In this document: in pieces, positions 11,239 through 23,895 of the stretch
Layout: every line of letters starts with the position of its first letter
How positions within the stretch are numbered: position 1 is the first letter of the stretch
From: Siphonodentalium dalli
Lineage: Eukaryota > Mollusca > Scaphopoda > Gadilida > Siphonodentaliidae
Assembly: GCA_032622095.1 (NCBI GenBank)
Contig: CP136066.1
Location: 143,807,559-143,871,558 of the forward strand
Direction: 5' to 3'
Length of the DNA: 64,000 nucleotides
Translations under genes and position numbers: made by a program
The notes under the pieces: generated by a model
What the model was told of the DNA's origin: nothing
The model's input: only the letters and a program-made list of their open reading frames with translations
Databases searched by the model: none

Positions 11239-11259
11239 GGGGGGGGGGGGGGGGGGGGG
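11239..11259 (+). repeat. Poly-G tract (21 G)
   Basis: An uninterrupted run of G, potentially G-quadruplex forming and a likely polymerase stall site. Confidence 0.95.
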
Positions 11260-11442
11260 TCATTGACTGTCTTGTTATATATAATTATTGATTTGCAATT
11301 GAAGCAAAGCTATGCTGAGCATTATATTTTATTTTCGTTATTGGTGCATGCACCACAGTATACGTCAGATGATGTTATAAAACTGAGGTCTGCATTTCAT
11401 TATTTGGTAATGTTTTGTGGGTTATATTATTTTATCTTCATA

Positions 11443-11608
11443 CAGTAATGCCCTAAATAATCGACTCCTTAACCACAGCAGAATTATGGGTAATTTTTCA
11501 GGATTTAGTCAGAGCTTTCCGATGAATGGCAAGCCATATTTCCGACTAAATCCTGAAAACTTACCCATTCTGATGTGGTTAAGGAGTCGATTATTTTGGG
11601 CATTACTG
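11443..11608. mobile_element. Family C foldback MITE
   Basis: TA|CAGTAATGCCC on the left and GGGCATTACTG|TA on the right. The arms are about 75 bp and complementary. TA target duplication with CAGT ends points to a Tc1/mariner-type MITE. Confidence 0.85.
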
Positions 11609-11784
11609 TAAAGTCAGTTTTGCTGATTACCTCACTTTCAGAGTTTTGCAGAGTTATCTCTCATGGAAACACTGTTTTGTGAAATGGCAGCGGAATTTAT
11701 TTGGTATTTTATTTGTTCTTTCATATTAAATTCTTGCATTAGTAGTTCACCTTTGATGGATTTTATTTGCTAGAAGAATGATTG

Positions 11785-12056
11785 CTTAACCATTTCTATA
11801 CTGAATGGATTCTTCCATTCATTTATAAAAGAAAATATTGGAATTTTCTAGTATTCATTTGGAGGGGTGTTCATGAAATTTGAGCAGATGAAAGTATGAT
11901 GAAAAGAAACTGCAAGTGCAGAAGTATTCATATTCTTTGGTGGGAAATGTTTAGATAATAAGTTCAACAAACAGTCGTTTATTGAACTTATTTTCTGAAC
12001 ATTTTCTAAGGGAACTACTACTCATCAATGAGTATTTAGAATAGAAATGGTTCAAG
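11785..12056. mobile_element. Family F MITE
   Basis: The left end 'aaccatttctatactgaatg' is mirrored at the right by 'agaatagaaatggtt'. The interior carries the inverted pair 'gataataagttcaacaaac'/'gaacttattttctgaac'. The left side starts at TTAA (11785). Confidence 0.75.
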
Positions 12057-12146
12057 TAGCATTCAGATGACTGCGTTGGTCCATTGAGATAACACAATCC
12101 GTTGTCTGCGTTAAATCGTTCACATGAGTGTGTTGTATAAATACAA

Positions 12147-12340
12147 TATTGCAATCTACCTGTTATAAATGAATTCTATGATTATCTTTTGCAATCTACC
12201 TGTCATAAATGAATTCTACGATTATCTTTTGCAATCTACCTGTTATAAATGAATTCTACGATTATCTTTTGCAATCTACCTGTTATAAATGAATTCTACG
12301 ATTATCTTTTGCAATCTACCTGTTATAAATGAATTCTACG
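12147..12340. repeat. 40-bp tandem repeat, about five copies
   Basis: Units starting at 12181, 12221, 12261 and 12301 are exactly 40 bp and nearly identical (gcaatctacctgttataaat core). A partial unit precedes them. One unit has 'tgtcataaat' in place of 'tgttataaat'. Very low divergence implies recent expansion. Confidence 0.92.
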
Positions 12341-12756
12341 ATAATGTCAAACCTGTCAAATCCCAACAACTCTATCTTTATTGACATAAATGCAAGTAAA
12401 GTTTCCTTCGCTTCACAGACAGCCGCTATCTTTTTGTCGATTGAAAACAAGAAACTTCATGATGTTCATGCTTAATTACCATATACGGTATTCATTGTGG
12501 CTTCTCATGCATTGAAACCAAAACCTCTCCGTTGTGTTTGTTAACAGATACAACTTAACGGATGCAGCGTAGCCATCTAAACACCTCAGTGCTTTTGACA
12601 GTATTGTATATAAATGGATATATCTGAACACTCCTCTATTCATCTATCAATAAACCTATCACAATAGGTAAAGTAGTTAACATAATATCAAACAAAATCT
12701 GCAGAAGAAATGAAACGGTTGTCTTGCATATTCTATTTTCCATGAAAAATAACTCT

Positions 12757-12991
12757 TTAACCCTTCCATGACTGGATCTTCCTGAAATTTTGCTAAAACC
12801 CTGTGCCAATGCATTCTCTTATATATGCGGTATTCCCATAGGGTGCCTCGGATATACAAAAGATTGCATTGGCCAACAAGATTTACTTTGACCTTGTAAG
12901 CCAGTGCATTCTCTAATATATGTGAGGCTCCCTATGGGAGACTCGGATCTTTAATGCTGCACCAGCACAACTCTCGTCATGAAAGGGTTAA
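12757..12991. mobile_element. Family A MITE, second hairpin truncated
   Basis: TTAA at 12757-12760 and 12988-12991. The first hairpin is complete but diverged (gatatacaaaag). The second keeps only its left half-stem, then jumps to the right terminus. Confidence 0.78.
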
Positions 12992-13312
12992 AAGCCTACC
13001 AAAGTGAGATATACAGTGACTATCTTCCATTGTCATTCTCTGAACTATTAGAATAATGTGTATTGGACAAATTTCCTTGGTCCTTGTCAGCCATTAAAAT
13101 AAAATATCTGTGTTCTCAGGCAATTAGATTTCAAATTTGAGATGAGGAAAGGAGGCTATTTATTTATATTTTTTACTCACAATTTGGAAAACATACTTCA
13201 GAAACAAAAAAAAATTCAATTTCGTTGTTCAGATCCAATATATCTAACAGGAATTATTGACATTTATACCACTAAATCTATACAGAAAGCTCATGGAAGA
13301 CATCCATAAAGT

Positions 13313-13448
13313 TTAACCCTTTCAGTGCCAATTCCGATTTTTGCATCAACCCATATTTCCTTAATCATTTTTCAAATTTATTGATTATAATAATGTGACA
13401 CATTGATGGAAAGAGCTCTAAAATCGGACTTGCCACTGAAAGGGTTAA
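13313..13448. mobile_element. Family B MITE, internally deleted
   Basis: TTAA at 13313-13316 and 13445-13448. Left arm as in the 6.6-kb copy up to 'gagctcta', followed directly by the last 20 bp of the right arm. Confidence 0.8.
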
Positions 13449-13569
13449 AGGGACTCAAGGCCTTCGAAGTTGGTTCATGCGACAAATCATAAATTTTATA
13501 AAAGCATGTAAAACAACAATCATCTAATGTACATGCAAAAATGGATCAATTTCGTTCCTATTTTCATTA

Positions 13570-13654
13570 TTAACCCTTCCATGACTGGAGCTTCCTGAAA
13601 TTTTGCGAAAATCCTGTACCTGACATTCTCTTATATATGTGAGGCTCCCATAGC
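13570..13654. mobile_element. Family A MITE, left 85 bp only
   Basis: TTAA (13570-13573) plus the left terminus and half of the first hairpin. The rest is deleted. Confidence 0.65.
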
Positions 13655-14562
13655 ATTATTGAATTAATACTTATTGGATCATAAAAGGGTAATGTTGAGG
13701 TGTAAATTGAACTTGATGCATTGTTATTTCTCCGTGATTACAGTCCACTTCTCCCTAATAACCAAACAGGGAGAAGTGAATTCTCTCAATTTGAAACCTC
13801 CAGGCTGGTCCCTGATAAACAGAATACAATCAGATATTAAGGCAGATGACAGACAACACAGCCCTTGTGTATATGTGGTGGCTGACAGGTCTGTATCAAC
13901 GAATTCACCCATTTTCATTGAAATATGATGTGCCAATAATATATTGCTATAGCGACAGAAATCTGAAGTGCGAAGTTGTTGAATCTGATCTATTGACTTT
14001 GTGGATTATTTGTACATTTATTTTTAAATAGTATTTTCTGTGTGAAAAGAATGGCTGTGATTCCAGAATGTATTCTGATTGAATATAAATTACCAAAGAA
14101 ATCTTTTTCGTTTCATCACTCTTTAACTAGAAACTTCCAGCGGTCGGACTGCCAGGGGCCATTGCCCTAAAAATAGGAAATAACCCCAATAATATTACCA
14201 ATAACTTCTAAACAGTGCAGCCGGACAGACTAACCACCACAGCATTATAAAACAATTAGTTATGTCTGGGATGAATAGAATTTCACAAAGTTGCCTCAGA
14301 CAAGTAGTGCTTGAAGTAGGTCAAAGTTAGGTTACAATAGCATTTGACTTGGTAGTCATAATTCCCAGTAACTTAAACTAATCTACAGGACATTTACCAG
14401 CTTTGATACTGACAAAGTCCTAACACTTTATATCACCATGGTTAGAACAGTATTAGAAATTAGAATACTAGTACAGCAACTCAGTTTGGAAACCACATGA
14501 CATTGAAGTATCATAGCATTGGTATCGAACATATTCAAAGAGCAACAAAACTGGTGCCATCT
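13655..14562. other. Intergenic, no gene recognised
   Basis: Only a short hairpin at about 13742-13779 (cacttctccc / gggagaagtg). The small open frames on both strands have no familiar motifs. Confidence 0.4.
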
Positions 14563-15130
14563 CAAGCCTGAATTTAGTGTCTGGCATTTACAGAATGAGG
14601 TCCCCAGAGGGTGAATTTAGTGACACTATCCCACATAGCAGGCTAGCATCACCAAATTCAACCTCTTGGGACCTCATTCTGCTTGGCCCTAAACTGCTAT
14701 GGGAGACCTAGGATCAGATTGAAGTTACCCAGTTGAAGTTGGTGATGTTCATCCATTAGTCACCGAGATTATACATTCTGCTTACCATAGGCCTCATCTT
14801 CTCTGGAAAGCATCTTTATTATCAAATTAACAAGTTTTATTAGTTTCTTTAGAAATTTCATTAGAAAGTTTTTTAATCTATGGTTTCCCTATATCCCAAA
14901 ATTGGCAGATGACACAATGCACAATTAAGTGCCCAATGGGTGCACATCACCATTTTCACCATCTGGGAACTTAAATCTGAGTCTACAGTCTCTCATAGCA
15001 GATGAGGCCATGCAGAATGAGGTCCACAGAGGGTGAATTTATTGATGCTAGCCCACTGTGCTGGGTAGCATCACTAAATTCACCCTCTGGGGACCTCATT
15101 CTGCATCTGTACAGCACCATGTTTTCAAAC
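14563..15130. mobile_element. Family D element, long form
   Basis: Two palindromic D cores (about 14590-14685 and 15012-15108) bracket a shared interior that includes 'atgggagacctaggatcag' and 'ataggcctcatcttctctgg'. The same interior words occur in the element at 42.0 kb. The left edge 'tgtctggcatttacag' also matches the edges of other D copies. Confidence 0.6.
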
Positions 15131-15260
15131 ATTATACAAACAAGCTTGGATTTTCTGAGTGAACTCAAGTCTGGCTATATTTGGGAATGAATGTGTAGTC
15201 AAGATACCCTAAATTTATTACATTTTAATAGATAAATCTAAACATATCCAAATAGATAAA

Positions 15261-15638
15261 CAGATCTGGGTGAACCACCGATCGATTTATAATAGCCTGA
15301 TCGAGCTAAAATAGACTGATCGGTCTTCAGTCAGCATACATCTGGGATAAGGAGTGTCACTCTAAATTGTTCTATATAATTATCTATCAACCAATACTTT
15401 GAAAAAAAAATTAATTCTGATTTCTTTTGAAACTAATGAAAGACACGGAATAATTATTTACTGAGAATATGAGATATAAACATGTACAAATGTTCAAACA
15501 AACAAAATATCAATATTCACGAAATTTAGAGTTCCCTCTCTTACAACAGTGAGCCCCGCCAGGATGCCAGGAAGATCAGTTGATATATTTTAGCTTGATC
15601 GGGCTACTAATAGATCGATTGGTGGTTCACCCTGACCT
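15261..15638. mobile_element. Foldback element, about 380 bp
   Basis: Arms of roughly 70 bp at 15261-15335 and 15570-15638 are complementary: 'gggtgaaccaccgatcgat' pairs with 'atcgattggtggttcaccc', and 'agctaaaatagactgatc' with 'gatcagttgatatatttt'. The interior is unique. Not seen elsewhere in the window. Confidence 0.7.
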
Positions 15639-17203
15639 GATAAATGCCTGATGTGAAAGCAGCAAACAATCATTCCCCAACAGGAAGATCATATGTATGA
15701 ATACAGAAGTCGGACCATTTCAACCAAAGCTTTGTTTGAATAGCAGCTCAGCTGTTATGTCTCTGACATGCGCAATCAAGTACTTTCATCTGTATACAGG
15801 GTAGACTTGTAGGTTTCCTTGCACCCCATGAATCTTCACTCCGATCATTGTTGGGTTCTGAGTTTACATTTCAACGGGATTTCTTTTTCAGTGTTTTCAT
15901 CTTCTTGGCTTCTTTGTATAAAACAACCTGTTGCACTGAAATACGAGACATATTTTTTTAATGCTGAGGATAATGATACTCAAAACAAGAGGTTAAAGTT
16001 ATCATCAGGAAACGAAAAAAGCGAACGGACGGACAAACAGCAAAGTACAGACCAAAAACATAATGCGTCCCATTTTTTTCTTCAAAAAGCTTTAAACATC
16101 AGAATAGAATAAATTTGTATCACTTCAATTGCTTTCTCATTTCCATTTCTCTCATTATGAAATGGCAAGTTGATCAAAAGTTACATGTAGAGGCCTAATT
16201 ATATAATGCAAATTATATATGGCACCTCGAGGTGTCAACAATTTACTATGGTATTTACCAGAAAATTTATGTAAAATGTTGCAAGCAATATTTTGTCATT
16301 CTAAAACAAGTAGCATAGAGTGATCTGAGTGAAGCTACGATCGAGTTAATGAGTGAAGATGTTCTCTGTATCTGATTATAGTCAATGCTATCAAAATAGA
16401 GTTGTTGTTAGGCGGATATCTTGAAAATAATTGTGTTGACAATTTTCACTGTACTTTTACAGTACTTAGTGTTTACAAGCAAAGAATTCTACATGCTTTA
16501 ACTCATCAACGGGGGATTATTGATAATGAAAATAACAACAAAGTTGATCTATGATTTCACTTTCTTGGTTTTACAAGCTTTGTAGTATTTTTCACCACGA
16601 ATGCCTTCCGTAACTTTAAAGATGCATAATCCGAATCAATGCTCCCAAATTACTATTTCTTTGGCTTCGGGGGTAAAAAATATTTGATTTGAGTTGAGGA
16701 CCTACCCATCAAAGCTCGGTGATCAGATTTCGATTTTTGAAATCTATTATTTTTCACCACCGGACCGGTGGCACCGGTACTTTTTGGCGGCCTGACAAAA
16801 GTCATCGAGAAGATGGTCTCAGACCAAATCGCAGATGAAGATGGATAACTCTAAAATCAAGTAGCTTTGGGTATTAGATATTTGACAATCTAGCCAGATT
16901 TCGTTGAACAAAATGTTGATAAATAACACGTTTTGGGTCTTTTATACTATAGTTGACTGCATTATTTTTGGGCAATTAGTCGATTCTGATAACTGAAGTG
17001 GCATTTAAACAAATTTTGTTGTTGGAATCTGTTGATATGGGGGACCATCAATTCGGATTGAGTACCTTTAATATAAAATTTCATTTAAGATATGCTGGTA
17101 AGTATCAGCTGACAAACTAAAATGTTCCTGATAAACAAATAAAGATAACTTGAGAAAGTAAATACGAACCGAGTGGAAACTCTTAAAAATTATCATGTTG
17201 GTG
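15639..17203. other. Intergenic, no gene recognised
   Basis: No exon with family similarity was found. A word at about 17039-17072 ('cggattgagtacctttaa') recurs at about 61298, so it is part of a dispersed repeat. Confidence 0.4.
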
Positions 17204-18686
17204 AGGCCTAAAAAAAAAAGACGTTTGTTTCCGCTAACTCAACCGACCCTATTTTAAACCCCCGACCCTAAACTTTTTATTGCCATCGCAAAAACAAAAA
17301 AAATTGGACCAAAATTTTTTTTTAAACAAAAATGTTTTTTTTATTAAACAAAATTTTGTTATTATTTTTTTCAATTTAGATCCCAATTCATATCATAAGA
17401 CATAACAAGATGCAAAACATTTATATATTTATATATATTGACATAAGAAATTTAAGTTTACAAAAAGATATAAGTTTAGCAGTTGGAATCATACTGTAAA
17501 GTATGTTTGGCTTTATCTAGCTTTCATCTGTGAAAACTTCAAATAGTTTGAGTTCAGGTTTGTCATCATTCAGCCTTCAGACTTCAGTATTTCAATCAAA
17601 TACAGTACAGGAACATTAACAATTTGATAAAATCAACCTGGTTATCAGGTGGGATCTCATAATACCAAATGAAAAATTAACATAGAGATTAGTACTATAA
17701 ATAGTAATTACTAACTTAATAGACATTGTTTCTGTACTACATGTAGTATATTATGTATGTGTCTCACTTGAATTTTATAAAATAGCCTATTATATGAATT
17801 AGAGTGATAATGGTAAGTCTCATTTCAAGCAGGATAAGCATAATCCATTGAACCAAAAGATATCTGACAATAACTTATAAGCATTTCCAATCCATACATA
17901 TATAAACATTTCCAAAGTTATGCTTGAGAAACTTGATCAAATTGACCTCTCAGTAAAATTCAAAATACTGACTCAAAGAGCCCTAGATTAGCTCTAAATG
18001 CAATGGATTTTCTAAAATTTTCCAGGGGAGAACCCCCACCATCAGCAGGAGGTCACCCCCTCCCAAACCTTCCTCCGCTCAGGCCTTCAGATTATGCCTT
18101 TGGCATATCATTGCCCAAAAACAGGTGTCCCCAAAAAATACCTAGATCCTTCACTGAATGCGGAGGAGAAGGTGGTGTTGTGAAGCCATCATTAAGAGAT
18201 CGGTACAAGACGGTCACTCCAATATGTGAACAGTGCAGTGGTGCTGGACTGACTCCAGTTGTCGCCAGACCATATGGGAAATATTAGGATTATCAAAGAC
18301 TATATTAGTATATCAGCCCTCTTAATTCAGATTGTTTGGCTTCGGCAATCCGCTACGGCAACAGTATGCCGTGGCTCAGTTTGCTTCAGCAAATTGCTTC
18401 GGCAATGCTGATTGCCGTAGCCAATTATGAAGGCTGGTATATAGACTAGTATATATGTAAATATTAAAGCATATATAAGATTGAATTGGAGTTTCTAGTT
18501 CCTCTGTTATCTGGGTTAACCTGATTGGGGCTAAGAAGTGCATAGTTTGGGTTATTGACAAGTATTATAGTTATTTTTAAAGCTACTGAAAAATAAAAGT
18601 TAACAAAAAAAAAAGTTAAGCCCACCTACCTACCCTAATTTTGTCCAGCTTGTTAGCGGAAACAAACGTCTTTTTTGTGTAGGCCT
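17204..18686. mobile_element. TIR element of 1483 bp, non-autonomous
   Basis: The left end AGGCCTA(A)n followed by 'gacgtttgtttccgctaac' is matched in inverse orientation at the right end (gttagcggaaacaaacgtc...aggcct), a terminal inverted repeat of about 35 bp. Inside, a 94-codon frame at 18003-18287 is Pro/Gly-rich at its start and carries a CEQCSGAG stretch but no transposase motif. I cannot see a clear target duplication. Superfamily unassigned. Confidence 0.75.
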
Positions 18687-19933
18687 GATCCTTAATCACA
18701 AATTACACTGAGATCTGATAACCCACAGCCAAGATAGCAAGATATATTCATGGATGGACAATTCCAGTATACCTCACATCATTTTCTTTTATTGTGTGGC
18801 AGGGTATAATGATAATGTTACAGAGGAAGATAGTGATGATCGGAAACGACAATCGTTATCGGCCGATTGTGGCCCATCGGATGACAATCGGTACTCGGGT
18901 TTCAACATCGGCATTTCCAATTGTTTAAATAATAATCAGGTACTTGTTTTTCTTCAATAAACTGTGTTAAATATAACAATATTTTGTTGAATAAATGACC
19001 AGTAAACATGGGGAAAGTGCAACCAACACAAATTTGATGATATACAGCCAGGTCCTGCCTAATACAGGTATAAACCTCCGGAAGTACATGTCAACTGACA
19101 CATAATTACGCAGTTGACTGCATTCACCACGCTTCAGTTATTATATATCGAATGAATTAAAATAATTATGTAAAATGAACCAGTGACCTCAATGACCTCT
19201 TATCTATAAGCCGACATAAAAAAAACCTGTAGACAGTAAACAAGTGTTGCGTCATCCTTGGTATTGTCTCTACAGACTACAGTTTAGTTCAGGATAATGT
19301 GGTATAACATAAAAATTCCCTTCCTCAGACAGAGGTCTCATGTTGAATTCTTGTATTTCATTAATTGGATAGGGATAAATACACTGGTAACAATTATTAA
19401 TATTATTTAATTGTTTTTATTTGTAATTAAACATTTCGTTCCTGTTTTGGTGTGAACGGTCATTCACTCTTCTGAGTTGTCATCGCGGCGAATGCCAAAA
19501 CTCACTTGTGTCTGTGATTGTAGCCAGATTTCAGAACCCCCTATTGACTTACAGTTGTATAGGGCGCTTGCACATTTTGAGGGGAAATACTGGGTCAACA
19601 AGTATAGACAGAAATCTACGGTAAATTGAGCATAATATAACATGTGTATTTGTTGTCAGGACGCAGGAATTCGTTCACAAGTCCACCCATACCTACCTTT
19701 ATACTTACCCAAACATATACTTATGTATATACTGGTATATTACGGATGTTGTTGCTTCCAAATTGAAGTAGGATATAACACATCTAGCATATTTTGGTAT
19801 AATTTTTACAATAATCGGAATCGGCACCTGAATCGGCCGATTGTGATCTCAAATAATCGGCGCAAGGCTCTATTTGACAATCGGCTCATCACTAGAGGAA
19901 GATGAATTACAGATATCAGCAATACCAATATAA
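18687..19933. other. Intergenic, possible orphan exon
   Basis: Mostly non-coding. At about 18803-18939 an open stretch preceded by a 'tggcag' acceptor-like site and followed by 'cag|gtact' encodes an acidic, Ser/Asp-rich peptide (EEDSDDRKRQSLSADCGPSD). The word 'atcggccgattgt' inside it recurs at 19826, so a repeat origin is as likely as an exon. Confidence 0.3.
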
Positions 19934-20108
19934 TGTAATGCCCTAAGTAATCGACTCCTTAACCACATCAGAATTATGGGTAACTTTTCAGGATTTAGTC
20001 GGAAATATGGCTTGTTGCTATTCATCGGAAAGCTCTTGGGGAGAGCTTTCCGATGAATGGCAACAAGCCATATTTCCGAGTTAAGGAGTCGATTACTTAG
20101 GGCATTAA
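19934..20108. mobile_element. Family C MITE next to a splice donor
   Basis: Foldback with family C arms; its ends are slightly decayed (taatgtaatgccc ... gggcattaata). Its right end lies about 8 bp from the intron side of the mRpL33 donor at 20117 (minus strand), sparing only the GTGAGT. Confidence 0.78.
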
Positions 20109-20117
20109 TATACTCAC

Positions 20118-20220
20118 CAAACGGATCAAAGTGCAGAGCTTCAAGCTTGTTCCCAGTCTTTGGTCTCACTTTGAATATTCTGTGACCCGTTCCTGACAAA
20201 CTCTCCAACATGACAAGAAC
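20118..20220 (-). CDS. mRpL33: Mitochondrial ribosomal protein L33, one internal exon
   Basis: On the minus strand this exon reads VLVMLESLSGTGHRIFKV, then RPKTGNKLEALHFDPFG, and ends at a GTGAGT donor (intron from 20117). It aligns without gaps to the bL33m core, whose hallmarks are the SxxGTG motif and the KLxLxHxDP ending (here KLEALHFDP). By my recollection of human MRPL33, about 13 of 35 positions are identical. bL33m is a small protein (about 65 aa) of the mitochondrial large subunit near the tRNA exit region. Two acceptors are possible, after 'tttag' (exon from 20224) or 'acag' (from 20220). The frame of the upstream exon is needed to decide. Neither the initiating exon nor the last exon (about 15 residues) was found. 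Confidence 0.72.
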
Positions 20221-20224
20221 CTGT

Positions 20225-20968
20225 CTAAATAAAGAAAATGTCCAAGGTTGTAAATAAGGCAGTGCTTTTAGGGAGTAAAACAGATATATTAATTCGCATA
20301 GCAAAATACTTAGACGGTCTCCACAATAGCTTGGGATATGGGTTGGGATGATGCTGTTTTGGACCGAGTCCCGCCCCGTTGCTCTTCTGTTTCATTCAAA
20401 AGACATACTACATGTACATGTAGAGTTCGGGCATTCACGTAAACCCTTGATTGTGATTAATCATCTGACATGTCAGTGATTAATCTGTCTTCAAAATGAT
20501 ATATCAATTACCATGATAATGATAGTTAAATGTATAGCACGATGATATTTAATGTATTGTTTACATGCATCTTCTGATTATCTGGAAAACAGCTTTATTT
20601 ACTTATAAATCTCATTGCCTTAAAATTTAATGGACCTCTGATATATGCCTGTTTTATATCATCATGCTTGGGAAAGGCTGCCCTCTTTGTTCATATATGC
20701 AAAGCTTCCATTTGACCTAACCCGAAGACTTATTGACGGATGTACCAGTTAACAGTCATTGTGATTGACCCCCTCCCATGGCGCTTGACACATGAAGATT
20801 ACTATAGACGAGCCTCGTTTTTATCACGCTACAACCCACTTATTGAAAACTCCTCACCCCTGTCATCATTTCACGACTTCATCTGTCTCCCTACTGTCTT
20901 CTAGTTTCTCATTCCCCCTCTCTCTCTCTCTGCCTCCTGCTATCCCTAACACTATCTTCTCCCTTTTT
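20225..20968. other. Upstream of mRpL33, no gene recognised
   Basis: The first mRpL33 exon should lie to the right on the minus strand and may be within this stretch, but it would encode only about 10 residues and I could not pick it out. Confidence 0.35.
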
Positions 20969-23232
20969 AGCTCAACTTTACTTTGTAAAGTTTGAGCTAT
21001 TGCCATGGCTTTGTCGTCCGTGTGTACGTGTGTACGTGTGTACGTAAGGCGTCAACAATGCAGGCTACAGGTCGTACCTTTCTTCGGATCATTATGAAAT
21101 TTGTCATAGCTGTTGACATCAACATTTAGACCAGAATATTTAATTTTGGGGTCATTCGGAAAAAAAACATGGCCGCCAGTGGCCATATTGGATTTCAAAA
21201 TTCAATCCATTAGCACGGGCTACAGGCCGTACTGTTTGTCTGATCTTCATGAAATTTGTCATGGATGTTAATATTGACATGTAGATGGGAACGAGTAATT
21301 TTGGGGTCATTCGGCCCAAAAACATGGCCGCCAGCAGCCATCTTGGATTTTACTCTTTGTATGACTAAATTCTTTAGCACGGGCTACAGGTCGTACTTTT
21401 AGTCTGATCATCATAAATTTTGTCAAGAATGTTAATAATGACATGTAGATGGGAACGAGTCATTTTGGGGTCATTCGGCCAAAAAACATGGCCGCCAGCA
21501 GCCATCCTGTATTTTACTCTTTGTATGACTAAATCCTTTAGCACGGGCTACAGGTCGTACCTTTAGTCTGATCATCATAAAATTTGTCATGGCTGTTGAA
21601 ATTGGAATGTAGATGGGAACGAGTCATTTTGGGGTCATTCGGACAAAAAACATGGCCGCCAGCAGCCATCTTGGATTTCAAAATTTAATCCATTAGCACG
21701 GGCCACAGGTCGTACTGTTCGTCTGATCACCATGAAATTTGTCATGGATGATAATATTGACATGTAGATGGGAACGAGTAATTTTGGGTTCATTCGGCCA
21801 ATAAACATGGCCGCCAGCAGCCATCTTCGATTTTACTCTTTGTATGACTAAATTCTTTAGCACGGGCTGCAGGTCGTACCTTTAGTCTGATCATCATAAA
21901 ATTTGTCATGGATATTAACAATGACATGTAGATGGGAACGAGTAATTTTGGGGTCATTCGGCTAAAAAACATGGTCGCCAGCAGCCATCTTGGATTTTAC
22001 TCTTTGTATGACTAAATCCTTTAGCACGGGCTACAGGTCCTACTTTTAGTCTGATAATCATAAAATTTGTCATGGTTGTTGAAATTGGAATGTAGATGGG
22101 AACGAGTCATTTTGGGGTCATTCGGACAAAAAACATGGCCGTCAGCGGCCATATTGGGTTTAAAAATTTAATCCATTAGCACGGGCCACAGGTCGTACTG
22201 TTCTTCTGATCATCATGAAATTTGTCATGGATGATAATATTGACATGTAGATGGGAACGAGTAATTTTGGGGTCATTCGGCCAAAAAACATGGCTGCCAG
22301 CAGCCATCTTGGATTTTACTCTTTGTATGACTAAATTCTTTAGCACGGGCTGCAGGTCGTACCTTTAGTCTGATCATCATAAAATGTGTCATGGATGTTA
22401 ACAATGACATGTAGATGGGAACGAGTAATTTTGGGGTCATTCGGCCAAAAAACCTGGTCGCCAGCAGCCATCTTGGATTTTACTCTTTGTATGACTAAAT
22501 CCTTTAGCACGGGCTACAGGTTGTACCTTTAGTCTGATCATCATGAAATTTGTCATGAATGTTAATAATGACATGTAGATGGGAACGAGTCATTTTGAGG
22601 TCATTCGGCCGAAAAACATGGCCGCCAGCAGCCATCTTGGATTTTACTCTTTGTATGACTAAATCCTTTAGCATGGGCTACAGGTCGTACCTTTAGTCTG
22701 ATCATCATAAAATTTGTCATGGTTGTTGAAATTGGAATGTAGATGGGAACAAGTCATTTTGGGGTCATTCGGACAAAAAACATGGCCGCCAGTGGCCATC
22801 TTGGATTTAAAAATTTAATCCATTAGCACGGGCCACAGGTCGTACTGTTCGTCTGATGATCATGAAATTTGTCATGGATGATAATATTGACATGTAGATG
22901 GGAACGAGTAATTTTGGGATCATTCGGCCCAAAAAATGGCCGCCAGCAGCCATCTTGGATTTTACTCTTTGTATGACTAAATTCTTTAGCGCGGGCTACA
23001 TGTCATACCTTTAGTCTGATCGTCATAAAATTTGTCATGGATGTTAACGATGACATGTAGATGGGAACGACTCATTTTGGGGTCATTCGGCCGAAATCAT
23101 GGCCGCCAGCAGCCATCTTGGATTTTACTTTTCTCTTCATGTCTATAAACATGTATTAGATATTCAACTTTCCACATTCCTAATGGCTCCATTGACTGTA
23201 ATACATTAAATTATTCCCTTTCCAAGTTGAGC
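20969..23232. repeat. Tandem array with a 483-bp higher-order repeat
   Basis: Thirteen copies of a roughly 161-bp monomer, each with 'atggccgccag', 'agccatcttgga' and 'agcacgggctacaggtcgta'. Three monomer types alternate, told apart by the word before 'agcacggg': 'aatccatt', 'aaattcttt' or 'aaatccttt'. The 'aatccatt' type recurs at 21208, 21691, 22174 and 22821. The first two steps are 483 bp and the last is 647 bp, that is, one extra 164-bp monomer. The array is bounded by inverted 'agctcaactt'/'aagttgagct' ends, so it may be the core of a mobile element. Confidence 0.85.
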
Positions 23233-23387
23233 TACAGTGTCATTGACACTTTCATTTCATCCCCTAACTCATGCAAATTCTGTTATATATCTCTATTTCA
23301 CCTAAACCCATTATTTCCAACCCTTCCCGTCTGATATATACACCTCCCTCACTTATTGAGGATGCATAAAGATTGATATTAACTGGT

Positions 23388-23512
23388 GGGAAATGTTCAG
23401 ATAATAAGTTCAATAAATGATATTGATGGACAGATGGTCATTTATTGACCTTAATGTCTAAACATTTCCTATGGGAACTACTCATCAATGAGTATTAAGT
23501 ACAGAAAGGGTT
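23388..23512. mobile_element. Family F fragment
   Basis: Contains 'tggtgggaaatgttcagata', its partial inverse, 'actcatcaatgagtatta' and 'cagaaagggtta', that is, the right half of family F. Confidence 0.65.
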
Positions 23513-23895
23513 ACACAGAACAAGATTGCATAAATACTGTTCAAAATTAGTGAGATATCTTTTTTAAAGTATTTGAAGCCAATACACCAAAAGTACATCA
23601 GGATCTGAAAAGTGATAAATTTGGCTGAAATGAATGAAATATAATGCTAATGTACAAGATATACGATATTATGTAGCGCAACCATATATCTTGTCCCCCA
23701 AAGTGGCCTATCAAAGGATAATCTTGTGGATGGATGTGGATCTTAATGATAGCCCTTACAGGTATGTGATACAGAGGTTGAACTATATTATGGGGTATAA
23801 TAACAGGGTTCCTACAGGTCCGACCTAATAAAACTCAAGGCCATTTCAGAACAATTTTCAAGGTCCCCTAGTATACCATTCGAGAACATTTCTTT

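Noticed and set aside
18003-18287. 94-aa frame as a host gene
   Set aside because: It sits inside the 1483-bp TIR element, has no splice context and resembles no known family; better seen as element content.
19870-20304. A 144-aa minus-strand protein
   Set aside because: Only the middle third is a real exon (mRpL33). The C-terminal part is family C MITE sequence and the N-terminal part is intron.
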